Assembly: GCA_944390015.1 (NCBI GenBank)
Contig: CALXOL010000005.1
Coordinates: 1-64,000 of the forward strand
Reading direction: 5' to 3'
From: an uncultured Spirochaetaceae bacterium
Lineage (GTDB): Bacteria; Spirochaetota; Spirochaetia; Sphaerochaetales; Sphaerochaetaceae
DNA: 64,000 nucleotides
Below the pieces are notes generated by a model, which was given only the letters and a program-made list of their open reading frames with translations, was not told the origin of the DNA and ran no database searches. Each line of letters begins with the position of its first letter. Positions within the stretch are counted from its first letter, which is position 1. The translations under genes and the position numbers were made by a program. Positions 53,101 through 62,253 of this stretch are shown here, piece by piece.

Positions 53101-54132
53101 TTATTTTTGAAGCGTATTGAAGCTATTTATTAATCTTTTTCCTAATAGTAGAAATTCCCTAGGTAAGACTATCTTAATACCTCTTTTTATGGCTTTTAAT
53201 AGTCGCTCAGTTTTGGAAAAAGATTTTTTTATTGCACTATGGAGATTATAATTATTAAAACTGTCTATAAAAACTGGATAATGTTTGTCTTTTATCTTTT
53301 GTTCGTTAATGAGCCGATTATTTTTCATTGCGAAATCAATATTAGTTTCATTTACTGTGCAAATATCTCTAATTGCATTTATCAAAGCCTCCCCTTTATC
53401 TGTTCTGACAAAGGCTACGGAAACACCCATATCATTCCATTCTTTTAGGTTCGCTTTCGTAATGCCCCAGTAATCACCAATAGTAATATCGCTTTTATGA
53501 TTGACGCTTTTGAACTTGCATTTATAACAACAAGGACGAGACATGATAGAAAATGCGATTCCATAATCAGTATCATAAAAAGGCTTCATGTAAATCTTCT
53601 TGTTTTCAAATTCTGCGCGAAGGTATATAGGCATCCATTTTCCATTTTTCTTGTATCGGACAGAAAAATCAATTAGTTTAGATCTATACTTTTTTTCTAA
53701 AGCAGTAAGATATTCATCTGCAACTTTCTTTATCGTTGGCCCATGACAAATTAAATCAATACAATAAAGTTTCTGATATTCCTTCGTTAAATAACTTTTG
53801 ATTGCTCCAATATCGCAAGGAAGCCCTATAACAAGAACAGTTAAACCAGACTCCAAATCTTGCTTGAGCCTTTCATATAAGTTAAAATTATCATAGATTT
53901 TCTTTGATTCAACATATTTTGATCCTTGAAACCTCGATATTTCTTCAAACGTTGTAGCTCTGGCCCATTCTCCTTGCCTGAAATCAGACGAATAGCGAAC
54001 CGAATATACGATGTTTCCTTTTTTTATAAAGCTATAGGCAAAAGAATAGGCAAAACCGCCTGAAGCTGATTTTACAAGCCTACTTTTATCATTAATATAT
54101 CCAGAGTATGCTTTCTGTACACCATGTAGCAT
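53101..54132 (-). CDS. FrhB-type (F420 hydrogenase/dehydrogenase beta subunit-like) polysaccharide-cluster protein
   Basis: This protein of about 343 aa has the FrhB N- and C-terminal domain features: VKSASGGFAYSFAYSFIKKG, VIGLPCDIGAIKSYL, DLICHGPTIKKV, and a cysteine pair region RPCCYKCKF followed by SDITIGDYWGI. The usual N-terminal 2[4Fe-4S] ferredoxin domain is absent; only the C-terminal cysteines remain. Such proteins are frequent in polysaccharide loci beside pyruvyl-transferase-family proteins, as here, and are thought to act in sugar redox or pyruvylation chemistry. ATG 54132 follows GGAGG; GTG 54144 is an alternative. Confidence 0.8.
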   Translation of the reverse strand: MLHGVQKAYSGYINDKSRLVKSASGGFAYSFAYSFIKKGNIVYSVRYSSDFRQGEWARATTFEEISRFQGSKYVESKKIYDNFNLYERLKQDLESGLTVLVIGLPCDIGAIKSYLTKEYQKLYCIDLICHGPTIKKVADEYLTALEKKYRSKLIDFSVRYKKNGKWMPIYLRAEFENKKIYMKPFYDTDYGIAFSIMSRPCCYKCKFKSVNHKSDITIGDYWGITKANLKEWNDMGVSVAFVRTDKGEALINAIRDICTVNETNIDFAMKNNRLINEQKIKDKHYPVFIDSFNNYNLHSAIKKSFSKTERLLKAIKRGIKIVLPREFLLLGKRLINSFNTLQK

Positions 54133-54854
54133 GCCATCCTCCACCCTAAAATATAATTGTTATTATTTAGCACCAAACAAAGAAATCTACCAGCATTTCA
54201 TTTATATTGGAATATATTATACGGTACAAATCTGTCAATCTCTCGCCCCCCACATTGTGACAATTCCCGATATTTTAATTCCATAATATCGTTTTACAGG
54301 CACGAAGCCTCCGCATAAAATAGAGCATTATATTACCTCTCCATGTTGAAGTAAAATCACTCCTATTTCATCCAGCTGAAAAATACAGTGCAAGAATAGT
54401 AGGTTTTATACTCAGGACAATCATAATACTTGAAAAAACTTTTCCACATAAAAACAAGAAACAGATTCTGCTCGCATTCTGAAGTACAATTAACTATTAA
54501 GATAACAAATTACATTCTAAGACTGTTCCCGTACAGAGGTTGTAAGTCCTCTTTATATTGTGCATCTTTTTATCGTTTCATTCTACGAAGCCTACAGATT
54601 TCTCAAAATTACAGTATAAGCACAAGGTTTGTTTCCTTTTGAATTTTTATAATATGAGCATATATACCAACTCAGCTATGCTACACTTTTCTTAAAAATC
54701 TATAAGCATTAATGCTATTGAGCAGTCAACCGCATTCTCCCATCATTTTCATTTATTTGATGGATTTAACTTCTAACTTATATCTCTTCCTCAATATCAG
54801 AGCCCAGAGAGCAAACGGAATATCTTTATTAATACCTCAAAATCATAAACTATT
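54133..54854. other. Intergenic, AT-rich, no gene recognised
   Basis: About 720 bp with many stops in all frames and only short open stretches. It includes a C6 run at about 54246 that does not lie in a gene. Could hold the decayed remains of a gene; I cannot identify any. Confidence 0.4.
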
Positions 54855-56021
54855 TTAATTTATAACCGTAAAATTTTGTATGTTAGAACTATCTTTCACG
54901 GCTAAAGATTCTAATAACCATTTTTGCGAATCGTTTCGATATTTCACAATTTCTTCATTAATCGTTCTCCACTTAGTAGAATCGATAAGTAGAGTTGCTT
55001 TATTAAAACTGTAATTATTATCTATAATTCGATCATCTAGGCCCAATAAATATGCTAAATCTTCTATTCTGGAATTTTGTGATTTTTTTGAATTATCCAA
55101 AAATCTTTTAAAAATAAAAAAAGATTTATTAAAGAGTATAGAAAATGCCATGGCATGAAAAGAATCTGTTAAAATAAGTTTTGAATTATATATATATTCT
55201 AACCATTCCTTTGGCCCTATTATTTTATCGACACCTTTACCTTTTGACCATCCCCAATAATTTGTAGGAATAGTTTTTATTTCCACCCCCAACAAACTCG
55301 ACATTTTATCAGCAATTACTATATACTCCGGATTATCTCCTAGATAATAGCAAAGAATATAATCATTTTCTTTTGTTTGAAGGTTTAATTTTGTCCTGTA
55401 TTCCTCTTTTGTCAAAAGAAATACTGGATCACAAACAACTGATACAGGACTATTTACGAGTGGTTGTACAAGTTTTACGCCTGTTTTCTCTCGGACAGAA
55501 ATATAATCAAACGACTTCAATAATGGTCTTATTTTTCTTTTTTCTACATTGCTAAGCTTTGATTTTCCAATACTTGCAGCATAGGAAATTTTACGCTTAT
55601 CATCCGAAACAAAACTAAGAAAATTACATTTTTTAAAATATGCAGGATTCCATATTTGATCACTACCACATATATATGCATCATATATAGATGAAATTGA
55701 ATTCATTTCTTTTTGCGTGCAAAATACGTTCGTTAAGTTTAAATAATCTCTTTCAAATTTGCAAAATAGAATCCTTTTTTCTTTCTCTTCATCATCCGAA
55801 TAATATTTCTTGATTCTTATGTTTTCAATTTTATTTTTCAAAATATCCCAACGAGCTTGACTTGATAGAAAAAAACGTACTTTTTCTTTTGCATTAGGAC
55901 GATAATTTATGATTTCATTACATATGCCATACTTCATAAGAGCATGCTGCAAGGCAAAAGCCTGAAAAATGGAGCCATAATTATTAGTAAACCATGTTAA
56001 TGTTGCAGTATTTATTTGCAT
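54855..56021 (-). CDS. Polysaccharide pyruvyl transferase family protein
   Basis: This 388-aa protein matches the PS_pyruv_trans family: N-terminal TWFTNNYGSIFQAFALQHAL, YICGSDQIWNP, ISYAASIGKS, SVREKTGVKLV, VCDPVFLL and the later LTDSFHAMAFSILFNKSFF. Members ketalise or otherwise modify polysaccharide sugars with pyruvate from PEP, although many in mixed clusters with FrhB proteins have no proven reaction. AGAGGAATT precedes ATG 56021. Low GC and Asn/Lys/Ile-rich composition are typical of the locus. Confidence 0.85.
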   Translation of the reverse strand: MQINTATLTWFTNNYGSIFQAFALQHALMKYGICNEIINYRPNAKEKVRFFLSSQARWDILKNKIENIRIKKYYSDDEEKEKRILFCKFERDYLNLTNVFCTQKEMNSISSIYDAYICGSDQIWNPAYFKKCNFLSFVSDDKRKISYAASIGKSKLSNVEKRKIRPLLKSFDYISVREKTGVKLVQPLVNSPVSVVCDPVFLLTKEEYRTKLNLQTKENDYILCYYLGDNPEYIVIADKMSSLLGVEIKTIPTNYWGWSKGKGVDKIIGPKEWLEYIYNSKLILTDSFHAMAFSILFNKSFFIFKRFLDNSKKSQNSRIEDLAYLLGLDDRIIDNNYSFNKATLLIDSTKWRTINEEIVKYRNDSQKWLLESLAVKDSSNIQNFTVIN

Positions 56022-56379
56022 AATTCCTCTAGATAATGTTAGCCGATTAAAAGTTTAAATACAATGACTTATGTTCTTGCTTCTTTTATATAGAGCATTG
56101 CAAAAGTACATATGAAAAAAAAATAAGAATAAAACGAAATACACCGCATGTTATTCTATAGTTCATTAAAAGTTTAAAAAGCATAAACACATTGAAATAC
56201 GCCATCCATAACGCTTTTTGAGAAATTAAATACCTCATCGCACAAAATGTACAGGCCTTTCAAAGTTCCAACATTATCATAGTTGGTTCCACACAAAATA
56301 GTTAAAAAAAGCTTAGATTAAAAATAAATCTTGCAACAAACCATTTTCGGATCAACTACAAACAATATAATAATAACTA
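56022..56379. other. Intergenic, no gene recognised
   Basis: AT-rich gap of about 360 bp between the pyruvyl-transferase-family gene and the IS200 relic; nothing recognised apart from the relic's possible downstream end. Confidence 0.4.
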
Positions 56380-56815
56380 CCGGCTCAACCACGGACAGGC
56401 TAAACAGCTCTTTCCTCTCTAACGGCTCGCTAGCCTTATCCTCCTCAGGTGGGATCCTTATGTACAGCTCAACCGCTGTCTTGTTCCATCCCACTGTATC
56501 CACGCCTTGGCACCAGAAATCCCTGCCGCACCGGTACTTCAGGTTCGTGACCCTATCGAATATCATCAGGCTACTCTTCCCATTGAGATACCTCATTACG
56601 CTCAACACGCAGAAATTCGGCGGAATTGACTGCAGCATGTTGATATGGTCGGAGCACGCCTCCACCTCTATTATGTCTATGCTCTTTCTGACGCATAAAT
56701 CCCACAGTATTCTGCCTATCTCTCCATGCTACAATGGTAGGACGGTTTATTTTTATGTATAGCTAGAAGCTTTTCTAAACCTCGGCATGATACAGAGATT
56801 CTCTTTATACATGAA
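56380..56815 (-). pseudogene. Decayed IS200 tnpA relic (second copy)
   Basis: The sequence parallels the element at 6 kb, including the C-terminal part (VDTVGWNKTAVELYI, EDKASEPLERKELF) and the left end (ACCTCGGCATGATACAGAGA as a degraded hairpin). The first roughly 45 codons are missing: left-end DNA joins directly to the EIGRIL codons, with a stop just upstream. The HUH motif has become DHINM and the GYY segment is deleted, so it cannot be active. It lies in the polysaccharide locus in the same orientation as the first copy. Confidence 0.8.
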
Positions 56816-56832
56816 AAACCTTTTACTACCTA

Positions 56833-58389
56833 TTAAATGTTTTTCCGTGAATCATATTTAAAAACTTTTATACGGAAGAGTTTTTTAATTAAAAATTTAA
56901 ATTCACTTGTTTTAAAAAATACTATAGCAAAAAAACCATTTATTACTATAATGCAAGAAAATAAGAGGAAAATAAAATGAAAAAACGGATTGACAATTTC
57001 AACTATATTTTCAATTAATAGAACAATTACAATAGAAGTAATAGTTACAATTAAATATTTCAAATAAAGGAAAAAATATGTTAACAACTTTGCTCTGAAT
57101 CTTTTAACAAAAAGAAGATAAGGTTCGTACCAGAAATTAGTTGCAATATTGCTTACAAAAGTTCCTAACAAAATCCCTGTTATTCCTAATTGCATTGGTC
57201 CAACAAAAAATAAGGATATAATTATATTTATTACTGCTTCGCATATTGATTTCCAACGTAACTCAACAAATAACCCATAAGTATCTGCAAATATAAGAAA
57301 AGTGTTACGAATCAATCTCATATAAAGATTCAAAACAATCATCACAACTACATCTATGTCCATTAAATACGATGGCCCAATCCATAATTCAATAAAGGGA
57401 TTTATAAGAATAAACAAGCTAGCCGAACAAAAGCCAACTATCCAAAAGTTAACGAACCAGATATCACGAAAAAGGTCATATATTTTATTTGCTTTTTCTG
57501 TTGCTACTAAGTTACCAATACTTCCTGTTAATGCTTCAAAAATCTTACTGATAAAAGTTCTCAGCATATTTGAAAAAAGTGTATAATTAGAATATAAGCC
57601 AAGAGCTACAGTACTTACGTATTTAGAAATCAGAATATTATCAGTAGATGTTACAACGGCAGAACTTAATTTGCTTAGAAACATCGCTTTCACGTTTGTA
57701 TAAATTTGATTTCTTGTTTTTGAATCAACTTTAGCTTTCTTAAATTTCTTGAGATAAGAATAATTATGATCTACATATAATGAAATAGCGATATTATTCA
57801 ATAGTGTAAACAGTAATTGGATAAGTAAATACTGGATAAAATTTTGATAGGCAATTAACATCAGAATTTGCAATATTATTTTTAAAGTGTTCGTTAAGAT
57901 TGATATAATTGATACTATATCGCTTCGCTGATCCACAATGAGAATACTTTTTTTATAAATAAAAAAATAACTTCCCGTTGTATTTACCAAATAAAGAATG
58001 TAAATCAACGGAAGTTTTTCTAACGTTGGCATATCTGATATAAAAAAATCAAGAAATGGAGTAAGACACAATCCCACAACAGTTAAAACAGTGCCAATCA
58101 TTGTATAAATCTTCTTATAGAGATTTAATAGTGCCGATAATGATTCATAGTCATCTTTTGCCGCTGGCTTATACATGGAATAGATGATAGCCGTACCAAT
58201 CCCTAGCTCCCCAAGAGACAGAAGCGTCAATATGTCATTAAACAGCCCATTAATACCAAGATATGTTCTGTTAAGAGTAAATATGAATACTGTCCTTGAT
58301 ATAAAAGAAAGCAGGTTGTATATGATTTGCTCAAATAATGCTACACTTGAATTTTTAATAGATTGTTTTGTCCTAGATGTTGCCGACAT
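56833..58389 (-). CDS. Polysaccharide flippase (Wzx-like, MOP superfamily)
   Basis: This protein of about 518 aa has 12-14 transmembrane helices. The N-terminus IIYNLLSFISRTVFIFTLNR then TYLGINGLFNDILTLLSLGE is typical of O-antigen/capsule flippases, which move undecaprenyl-linked repeat units across the inner membrane. It implies a Wzx/Wzy-type pathway; no Wzy polymerase or Wzz is visible in the window. ATG 58389 begins 2 nt after the stop of the SDR gene, so the genes are coupled; TTG 58404 is an alternative. Confidence 0.88.
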   Translation of the reverse strand: MSATSRTKQSIKNSSVALFEQIIYNLLSFISRTVFIFTLNRTYLGINGLFNDILTLLSLGELGIGTAIIYSMYKPAAKDDYESLSALLNLYKKIYTMIGTVLTVVGLCLTPFLDFFISDMPTLEKLPLIYILYLVNTTGSYFFIYKKSILIVDQRSDIVSIISILTNTLKIILQILMLIAYQNFIQYLLIQLLFTLLNNIAISLYVDHNYSYLKKFKKAKVDSKTRNQIYTNVKAMFLSKLSSAVVTSTDNILISKYVSTVALGLYSNYTLFSNMLRTFISKIFEALTGSIGNLVATEKANKIYDLFRDIWFVNFWIVGFCSASLFILINPFIELWIGPSYLMDIDVVVMIVLNLYMRLIRNTFLIFADTYGLFVELRWKSICEAVINIIISLFFVGPMQLGITGILLGTFVSNIATNFWYEPYLLFVKRFRAKLLTYFFLYLKYLIVTITSIVIVLLIENIVEIVNPFFHFIFLLFSCIIVINGFFAIVFFKTSEFKFLIKKLFRIKVFKYDSRKNI

Positions 58390-58391
58390 AT

Positions 58392-59303
58392 TTAAAAGTT
58401 CCAATTATTACACCAACATTCAAATGTCATACCATATTTCACGGGTAATATCTCTTTAAGCTTAGAATCATCAAATACCGTATCACCACTCTCAATTTTT
58501 AATGCATTGGGGGGCCATGGCAAAAAATCAACTTTTGTATGATATATTTTCGCAACCAGCTCTGCCATATCTTTCAAGCAATATTCCTCACCTCCTATGT
58601 TATACACATCATTAATACATTTTGTGGACAACGCACCACCGATCAATATATTACATAAATCTCTCATATATGTAATAGTCCTTCGAATTTTACCGTCTCC
58701 ATATAGCTGAATTGCCTCGCCTTTTTTCGCTTTGCTCAACATAAACTCTGCTGTTCCATAAGAAGAAGTATTGGGAATCAATGTACCATATGGAACAGAT
58801 ATTCGGAAAATACAATATTTAATACCATATAAATTTTGATACTGTGCTAAGTATTGTTCGCACGCAAATTTATTCATAGCATAGATCGTTTTGAATTCTT
58901 TTTCATCCGATTCTTTTAACTTTTTATTCTGCCCTTTATAGATTAATCGGGTGGAAGGAAAGATAATTTTTGCTTTTGAGTTTTGTTTACGATATTCATT
59001 GAGTATGTTTAATAACCCTTTCTCGTTAACATCAACAAAGGAAGCATAGTTATCAAAACCGATAAGAGTACCAGTTTTCCCAGCAAATACAAAAATTAAA
59101 TCAGCTGAGAAATCTATATTTTTAACAGATTCTATATCAAGAATATTAACTTGCCTATAGTTTTTTTCTCCATCTAACTGTATTCCTCCGATATCACAAA
59201 GAAAAGAAGGAGCAATGTTAAAATCATTTTTTAGAACGTAAATAATGTTTCTTGCTATAAAACTATTTGCACCTATTATCGCAATATTAGGACTTCTATT
59301 CAT
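58392..59303 (-). CDS. NAD-dependent epimerase/dehydratase (extended SDR), probable 4-ketoreductase
   Basis: This 303-aa extended SDR starts NIAIIGANSFIARNIIYVLK (NAD(P) loop) and has the catalytic YxxxK in YAMNKFACE, the upstream Ser/Thr in IFPSTRLIY, and the sugar-binding VRDLC-like segment TITYMRDLCNILIGG. In this cluster the most economical role is reduction of the 4-keto group of the deoxysugar made by the neighbouring enzymes; epimerase activity is also possible. It overlaps rfbB by 4 bp (ATGA). Confidence 0.8.
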   Translation of the reverse strand: MNRSPNIAIIGANSFIARNIIYVLKNDFNIAPSFLCDIGGIQLDGEKNYRQVNILDIESVKNIDFSADLIFVFAGKTGTLIGFDNYASFVDVNEKGLLNILNEYRKQNSKAKIIFPSTRLIYKGQNKKLKESDEKEFKTIYAMNKFACEQYLAQYQNLYGIKYCIFRISVPYGTLIPNTSSYGTAEFMLSKAKKGEAIQLYGDGKIRRTITYMRDLCNILIGGALSTKCINDVYNIGGEEYCLKDMAELVAKIYHTKVDFLPWPPNALKIESGDTVFDDSKLKEILPVKYGMTFECWCNNWNF

Positions 59304-60304
59304 ATCTCTGTAATTTTCCTATAGTCCCCAGAAAGAATTTCTTTCCACCATTTTCCATTATCTAAATACCACTGAATAGTTCTTTGGATTCCATCTGAGA
59401 ATGTTGTTTCAGGGAACCATCCAAGAGTCGAATAAATTTTCTCTGGATTAATTGCATATCGTAAATCATGCCCTTTCCTATCTGTTACATATTCAATTAA
59501 AGATTCTGGCTTTTTCAAATAAAAACAAATTAATTTTACTATATCAATATTTTTCATTTCATTATGACCGCCAATATTATAAATTTCTCCAATTTTTCCT
59601 TTATGAATTATCAAATCAATTGCTTTACAGTGGTCTTCAACGTAAAGCCAATCTCTTACATTTACTCCTTGCCCATATACAGGAAGCATTTTATCTTGAA
59701 GAGCATTTACGATCATTAATGGAATCAGCTTTTCTGGGAATTGGTATGGACCATAGTTATTACTGCATCGGGATATTGTTGTAGGAAGCGAATATGTTCT
59801 ATGATAAGCCATCACAAGTAAATCTGCACTTGCTTTTGAACAGCTGTATGGACTATTAGCATGAATAGGAGTATCTTCTGTAAATAATAAATCAGGCTGA
59901 TTCAGAGGGAGGTCCCCATATACTTCATCAGTACTTACCTGATGAAATCTAATACCTCCGAATTTTCTGCAAGCGTCCATTAAAACAGATGTTCCGATAA
60001 TATTTGAATTAAGGAAAATACTGGGGTTCTCTATTGAACGATCGACATGCGATTCCGCAGCAAAGTTTACGATAACATCTGGCTTCTCACTTTCAAAAAT
60101 CTGATATATTAAATTTCTATCAGTAATATCTGCCCTAATAAATTTGAAGTTAACATTGTTACTTAGAGGTTTCAATGTAGATAAATTACCTGCATATGTT
60201 AACTTATCTATACACACAATCTGATAATTCTTATGCTCTTTAAACATGTAAAAAATAAAATTGCTTCCAATAAACCCTGCACCACCTGTGACAATTATTT
60301 TCAT
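59300..60304 (-). CDS. rfbB: dTDP-glucose 4,6-dehydratase
   Basis: This 334-aa RmlB has the N-terminal GGAGFIGSNFIFYMF, the catalytic VSTDEVYGDLPL with the DE pair, YSCSKASADLLVMAYHRTY (YxxxK), the RCSNNYGPYQFPEKLIPLMI stretch and GHDLRYAINPEKI. It converts dTDP-glucose to dTDP-4-keto-6-deoxyglucose, the branch-point for deoxysugars. It is preceded by rfbA (3 bp gap) and followed by the SDR gene. Confidence 0.95.
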   Translation of the reverse strand: MKIIVTGGAGFIGSNFIFYMFKEHKNYQIVCIDKLTYAGNLSTLKPLSNNVNFKFIRADITDRNLIYQIFESEKPDVIVNFAAESHVDRSIENPSIFLNSNIIGTSVLMDACRKFGGIRFHQVSTDEVYGDLPLNQPDLLFTEDTPIHANSPYSCSKASADLLVMAYHRTYSLPTTISRCSNNYGPYQFPEKLIPLMIVNALQDKMLPVYGQGVNVRDWLYVEDHCKAIDLIIHKGKIGEIYNIGGHNEMKNIDIVKLICFYLKKPESLIEYVTDRKGHDLRYAINPEKIYSTLGWFPETTFSDGIQRTIQWYLDNGKWWKEILSGDYRKITEI

Positions 60305-60307
60305 GCT

Positions 60308-61201
60308 TTACCTCACACTGCTAATAAAAGTGCCATTTGCTACAGATTGAAGATGTTCAGAGTAATGTGATTTTCCATAACTCTTTATTGCTAATGTAAA
60401 TTGTTCTTTTGATATCCAACCAAAACGATATGCAATTTCTTCTGGCGCCGAAATCATCACACCTTGCTGCTCCTCAACCATTGCTATAAAATTCGAAGCT
60501 TTCAAAAGACTTTCTATTGTCCCTGTATCAAGCCAAGCAAACCCTCTTCCTAATAATTCAACTTTGAGTTTTTTTTCTTTTAAATATAATTCATTTAGGC
60601 TTGTAATTTCTAGTTCTCCACGTTTCGAAGGCTTTACTCTCTTTGCCATCTCGCTCACGCCTTGGGGATAAAAATAGAGTCCGGTAATCGCATAATTACT
60701 TTTAGGATGTTCTGGTTTTTCTTCTACGGAAATAACCTGGCCATCACTATCAAATTCGACAATACCAAATCTCTGAGGATCATTTACATGATATCCAAAA
60801 ACTGTAGCGATACCATTAGAGGCAGCTTCAGAACACTTTTCCAAATATTTCGAGAAACTATTCCCGTAAAATATATTATCTCCTAATACCATTGCAACGG
60901 AATCATCTTTTATAAATTCTTCTCCTATTATAAGAGCTTCTGCCAAGCCGTTAGGTGCAAGTTGGATTGCATAAGATATTTTTAGTCCATATTGACTTCC
61001 ATCTCCTAAAAGAGTTTGAAACCTTGGAGTATCTTCAGGTGTCGATATAATCAGAATGTCTCTTATTTTTGCTAACATTAAAGTAGACAAAGGATAATAT
61101 ATCATTGGTTTGTCATAAACAGGTAATAGTTGTTTAGATGCGACTTTCGTTAAAGGATACAAGCGAGTGCCGGCTCCTCCTGCTAAAATAATCCCTTTCA
61201 T
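60308..61201 (-). CDS. rfbA: Glucose-1-phosphate thymidylyltransferase
   Basis: This 297-aa RmlA has [47 protein letters not shown] (metal/substrate Asp), [20 protein letters not shown] and GFAWLDTGT. It makes dTDP-glucose from dTTP and glucose-1-phosphate, supplying rfbB. The 3' end of the oxidoreductase gene touches its start (61201), indicating a tightly packed operon. Confidence 0.95.
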   Translation of the reverse strand: MKGIILAGGAGTRLYPLTKVASKQLLPVYDKPMIYYPLSTLMLAKIRDILIISTPEDTPRFQTLLGDGSQYGLKISYAIQLAPNGLAEALIIGEEFIKDDSVAMVLGDNIFYGNSFSKYLEKCSEAASNGIATVFGYHVNDPQRFGIVEFDSDGQVISVEEKPEHPKSNYAITGLYFYPQGVSEMAKRVKPSKRGELEITSLNELYLKEKKLKVELLGRGFAWLDTGTIESLLKASNFIAMVEEQQGVMISAPEEIAYRFGWISKEQFTLAIKSYGKSHYSEHLQSVANGTFISSVR

Positions 61202-62241
61202 TATATTCTCCGTAAAAATTTTTTTGGATCTGCAATTTCCTTAAATACATCTATCATCATGGCTTGACTTTGTATAGATTTGTAAGTCTCTTCTCTAGTA
61301 TTCTTGTCTATAATACAACGAATAAAATGATTTATGGATTTGAAAAAGCTATCGTCTGGAGGTAGTTCGATGATTTGTTCCTTATCGTTTCCAATTTTTA
61401 TAGTAGCTGTTGGAACAAAACCGGCTGGAGCTGTAAGCACCCGATTAGTTTTTAAAGATCCTTTACTTCCCCACACATCCAAACTACATCGATAGTTATT
61501 ATCCATTCCAAATGAAATCTGAGCAGTTTGCCCTGCTTCGTTAACGAGTGTTGCCGAGCCAAACATGTCAACTTCATAATTTCTGATATAATTCTGTTTT
61601 GCCTGTACGATTCTTGCTGTTTTACCTAGTAAATGACAAGCATACTTTATTGTATATCCACCTGCATCAAACAGTGCCCCACCTCCAAGAGCCTTAGAAT
61701 ATCGGAAATCTTTTTTTTCTCTTAAAGGGAAACCAAAATCAATACGATAAAGACGTACATCACCAAGCGTTTTACTTTTTATAATTGAATCGATCGTCTT
61801 TAACTGGTCATGGAAAGAAAACATGTAATTTTCATGAAGTGCTAAATTTTTACTTCGCGCAGTATTTATCAAATCAACGCTATCTTTTTCCGTCAACGTT
61901 GAAGGTTTTTCAACAAAAACGTGCTTTCCAGCCTGCAATGCTATTTTGGCCCATTTATAGTGAAGTGCAGGAGGAAGGGGAATGTAGATAGCATCAATTT
62001 CCGATGTTGTTGCTATATTTTCATATCCCTTAAAAATCTTACCGCCATAAGAAGAAGTAAATTGTTTTGCTTTCTCATATTCTTTTTCTAATATATTCTC
62101 ATCATTGTTTTTTCCATTAATGAAAAGATCTTCTTTAGCCGGAATACCCAACCCAACAAAAACAAGGTCAGGTACTTTTTGTAACGCAGGCATGAAACGC
62201 CTTAGTGCGATTTCTGATGGGCAAATTATACCAATATTCAT
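61201..62241 (-). CDS. Gfo/Idh/MocA-family oxidoreductase, probable deoxysugar 3-ketoreductase
   Basis: This 346-aa protein has an N-terminal Rossmann domain ([20 protein letters not shown]), the family motif HVFVEKPST with the active-site Lys, and [20 protein letters not shown] in the substrate domain with the H typical of the family. In clusters with a 2,3-dehydratase, proteins of this family (for example OleW-type) reduce the 3-keto intermediate of 2,6-dideoxysugars. It starts 12 bp after the 2,3-dehydratase stop. Confidence 0.85.
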   Translation of the reverse strand: MNIGIICPSEIALRRFMPALQKVPDLVFVGLGIPAKEDLFINGKNNDENILEKEYEKAKQFTSSYGGKIFKGYENIATTSEIDAIYIPLPPALHYKWAKIALQAGKHVFVEKPSTLTEKDSVDLINTARSKNLALHENYMFSFHDQLKTIDSIIKSKTLGDVRLYRIDFGFPLREKKDFRYSKALGGGALFDAGGYTIKYACHLLGKTARIVQAKQNYIRNYEVDMFGSATLVNEAGQTAQISFGMDNNYRCSLDVWGSKGSLKTNRVLTAPAGFVPTATIKIGNDKEQIIELPPDDSFFKSINHFIRCIIDKNTREETYKSIQSQAMMIDVFKEIADPKKFLRRI

Positions 62242-62253
62242 ATAGACTAATCC

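Noticed and set aside
54246-54251. C6 run as a further contingency tract
   Set aside because: It lies outside any gene and is too short to suggest slippage.
54430-54642. Plus-strand 70-codon frame in the 54-kb gap
   Set aside because: No ribosome-binding site, no similarity, and composition matches non-coding AT-rich DNA.
58508-58514. G6 run in the SDR gene
   Set aside because: Only six bases, in frame, and within normal coding variation.
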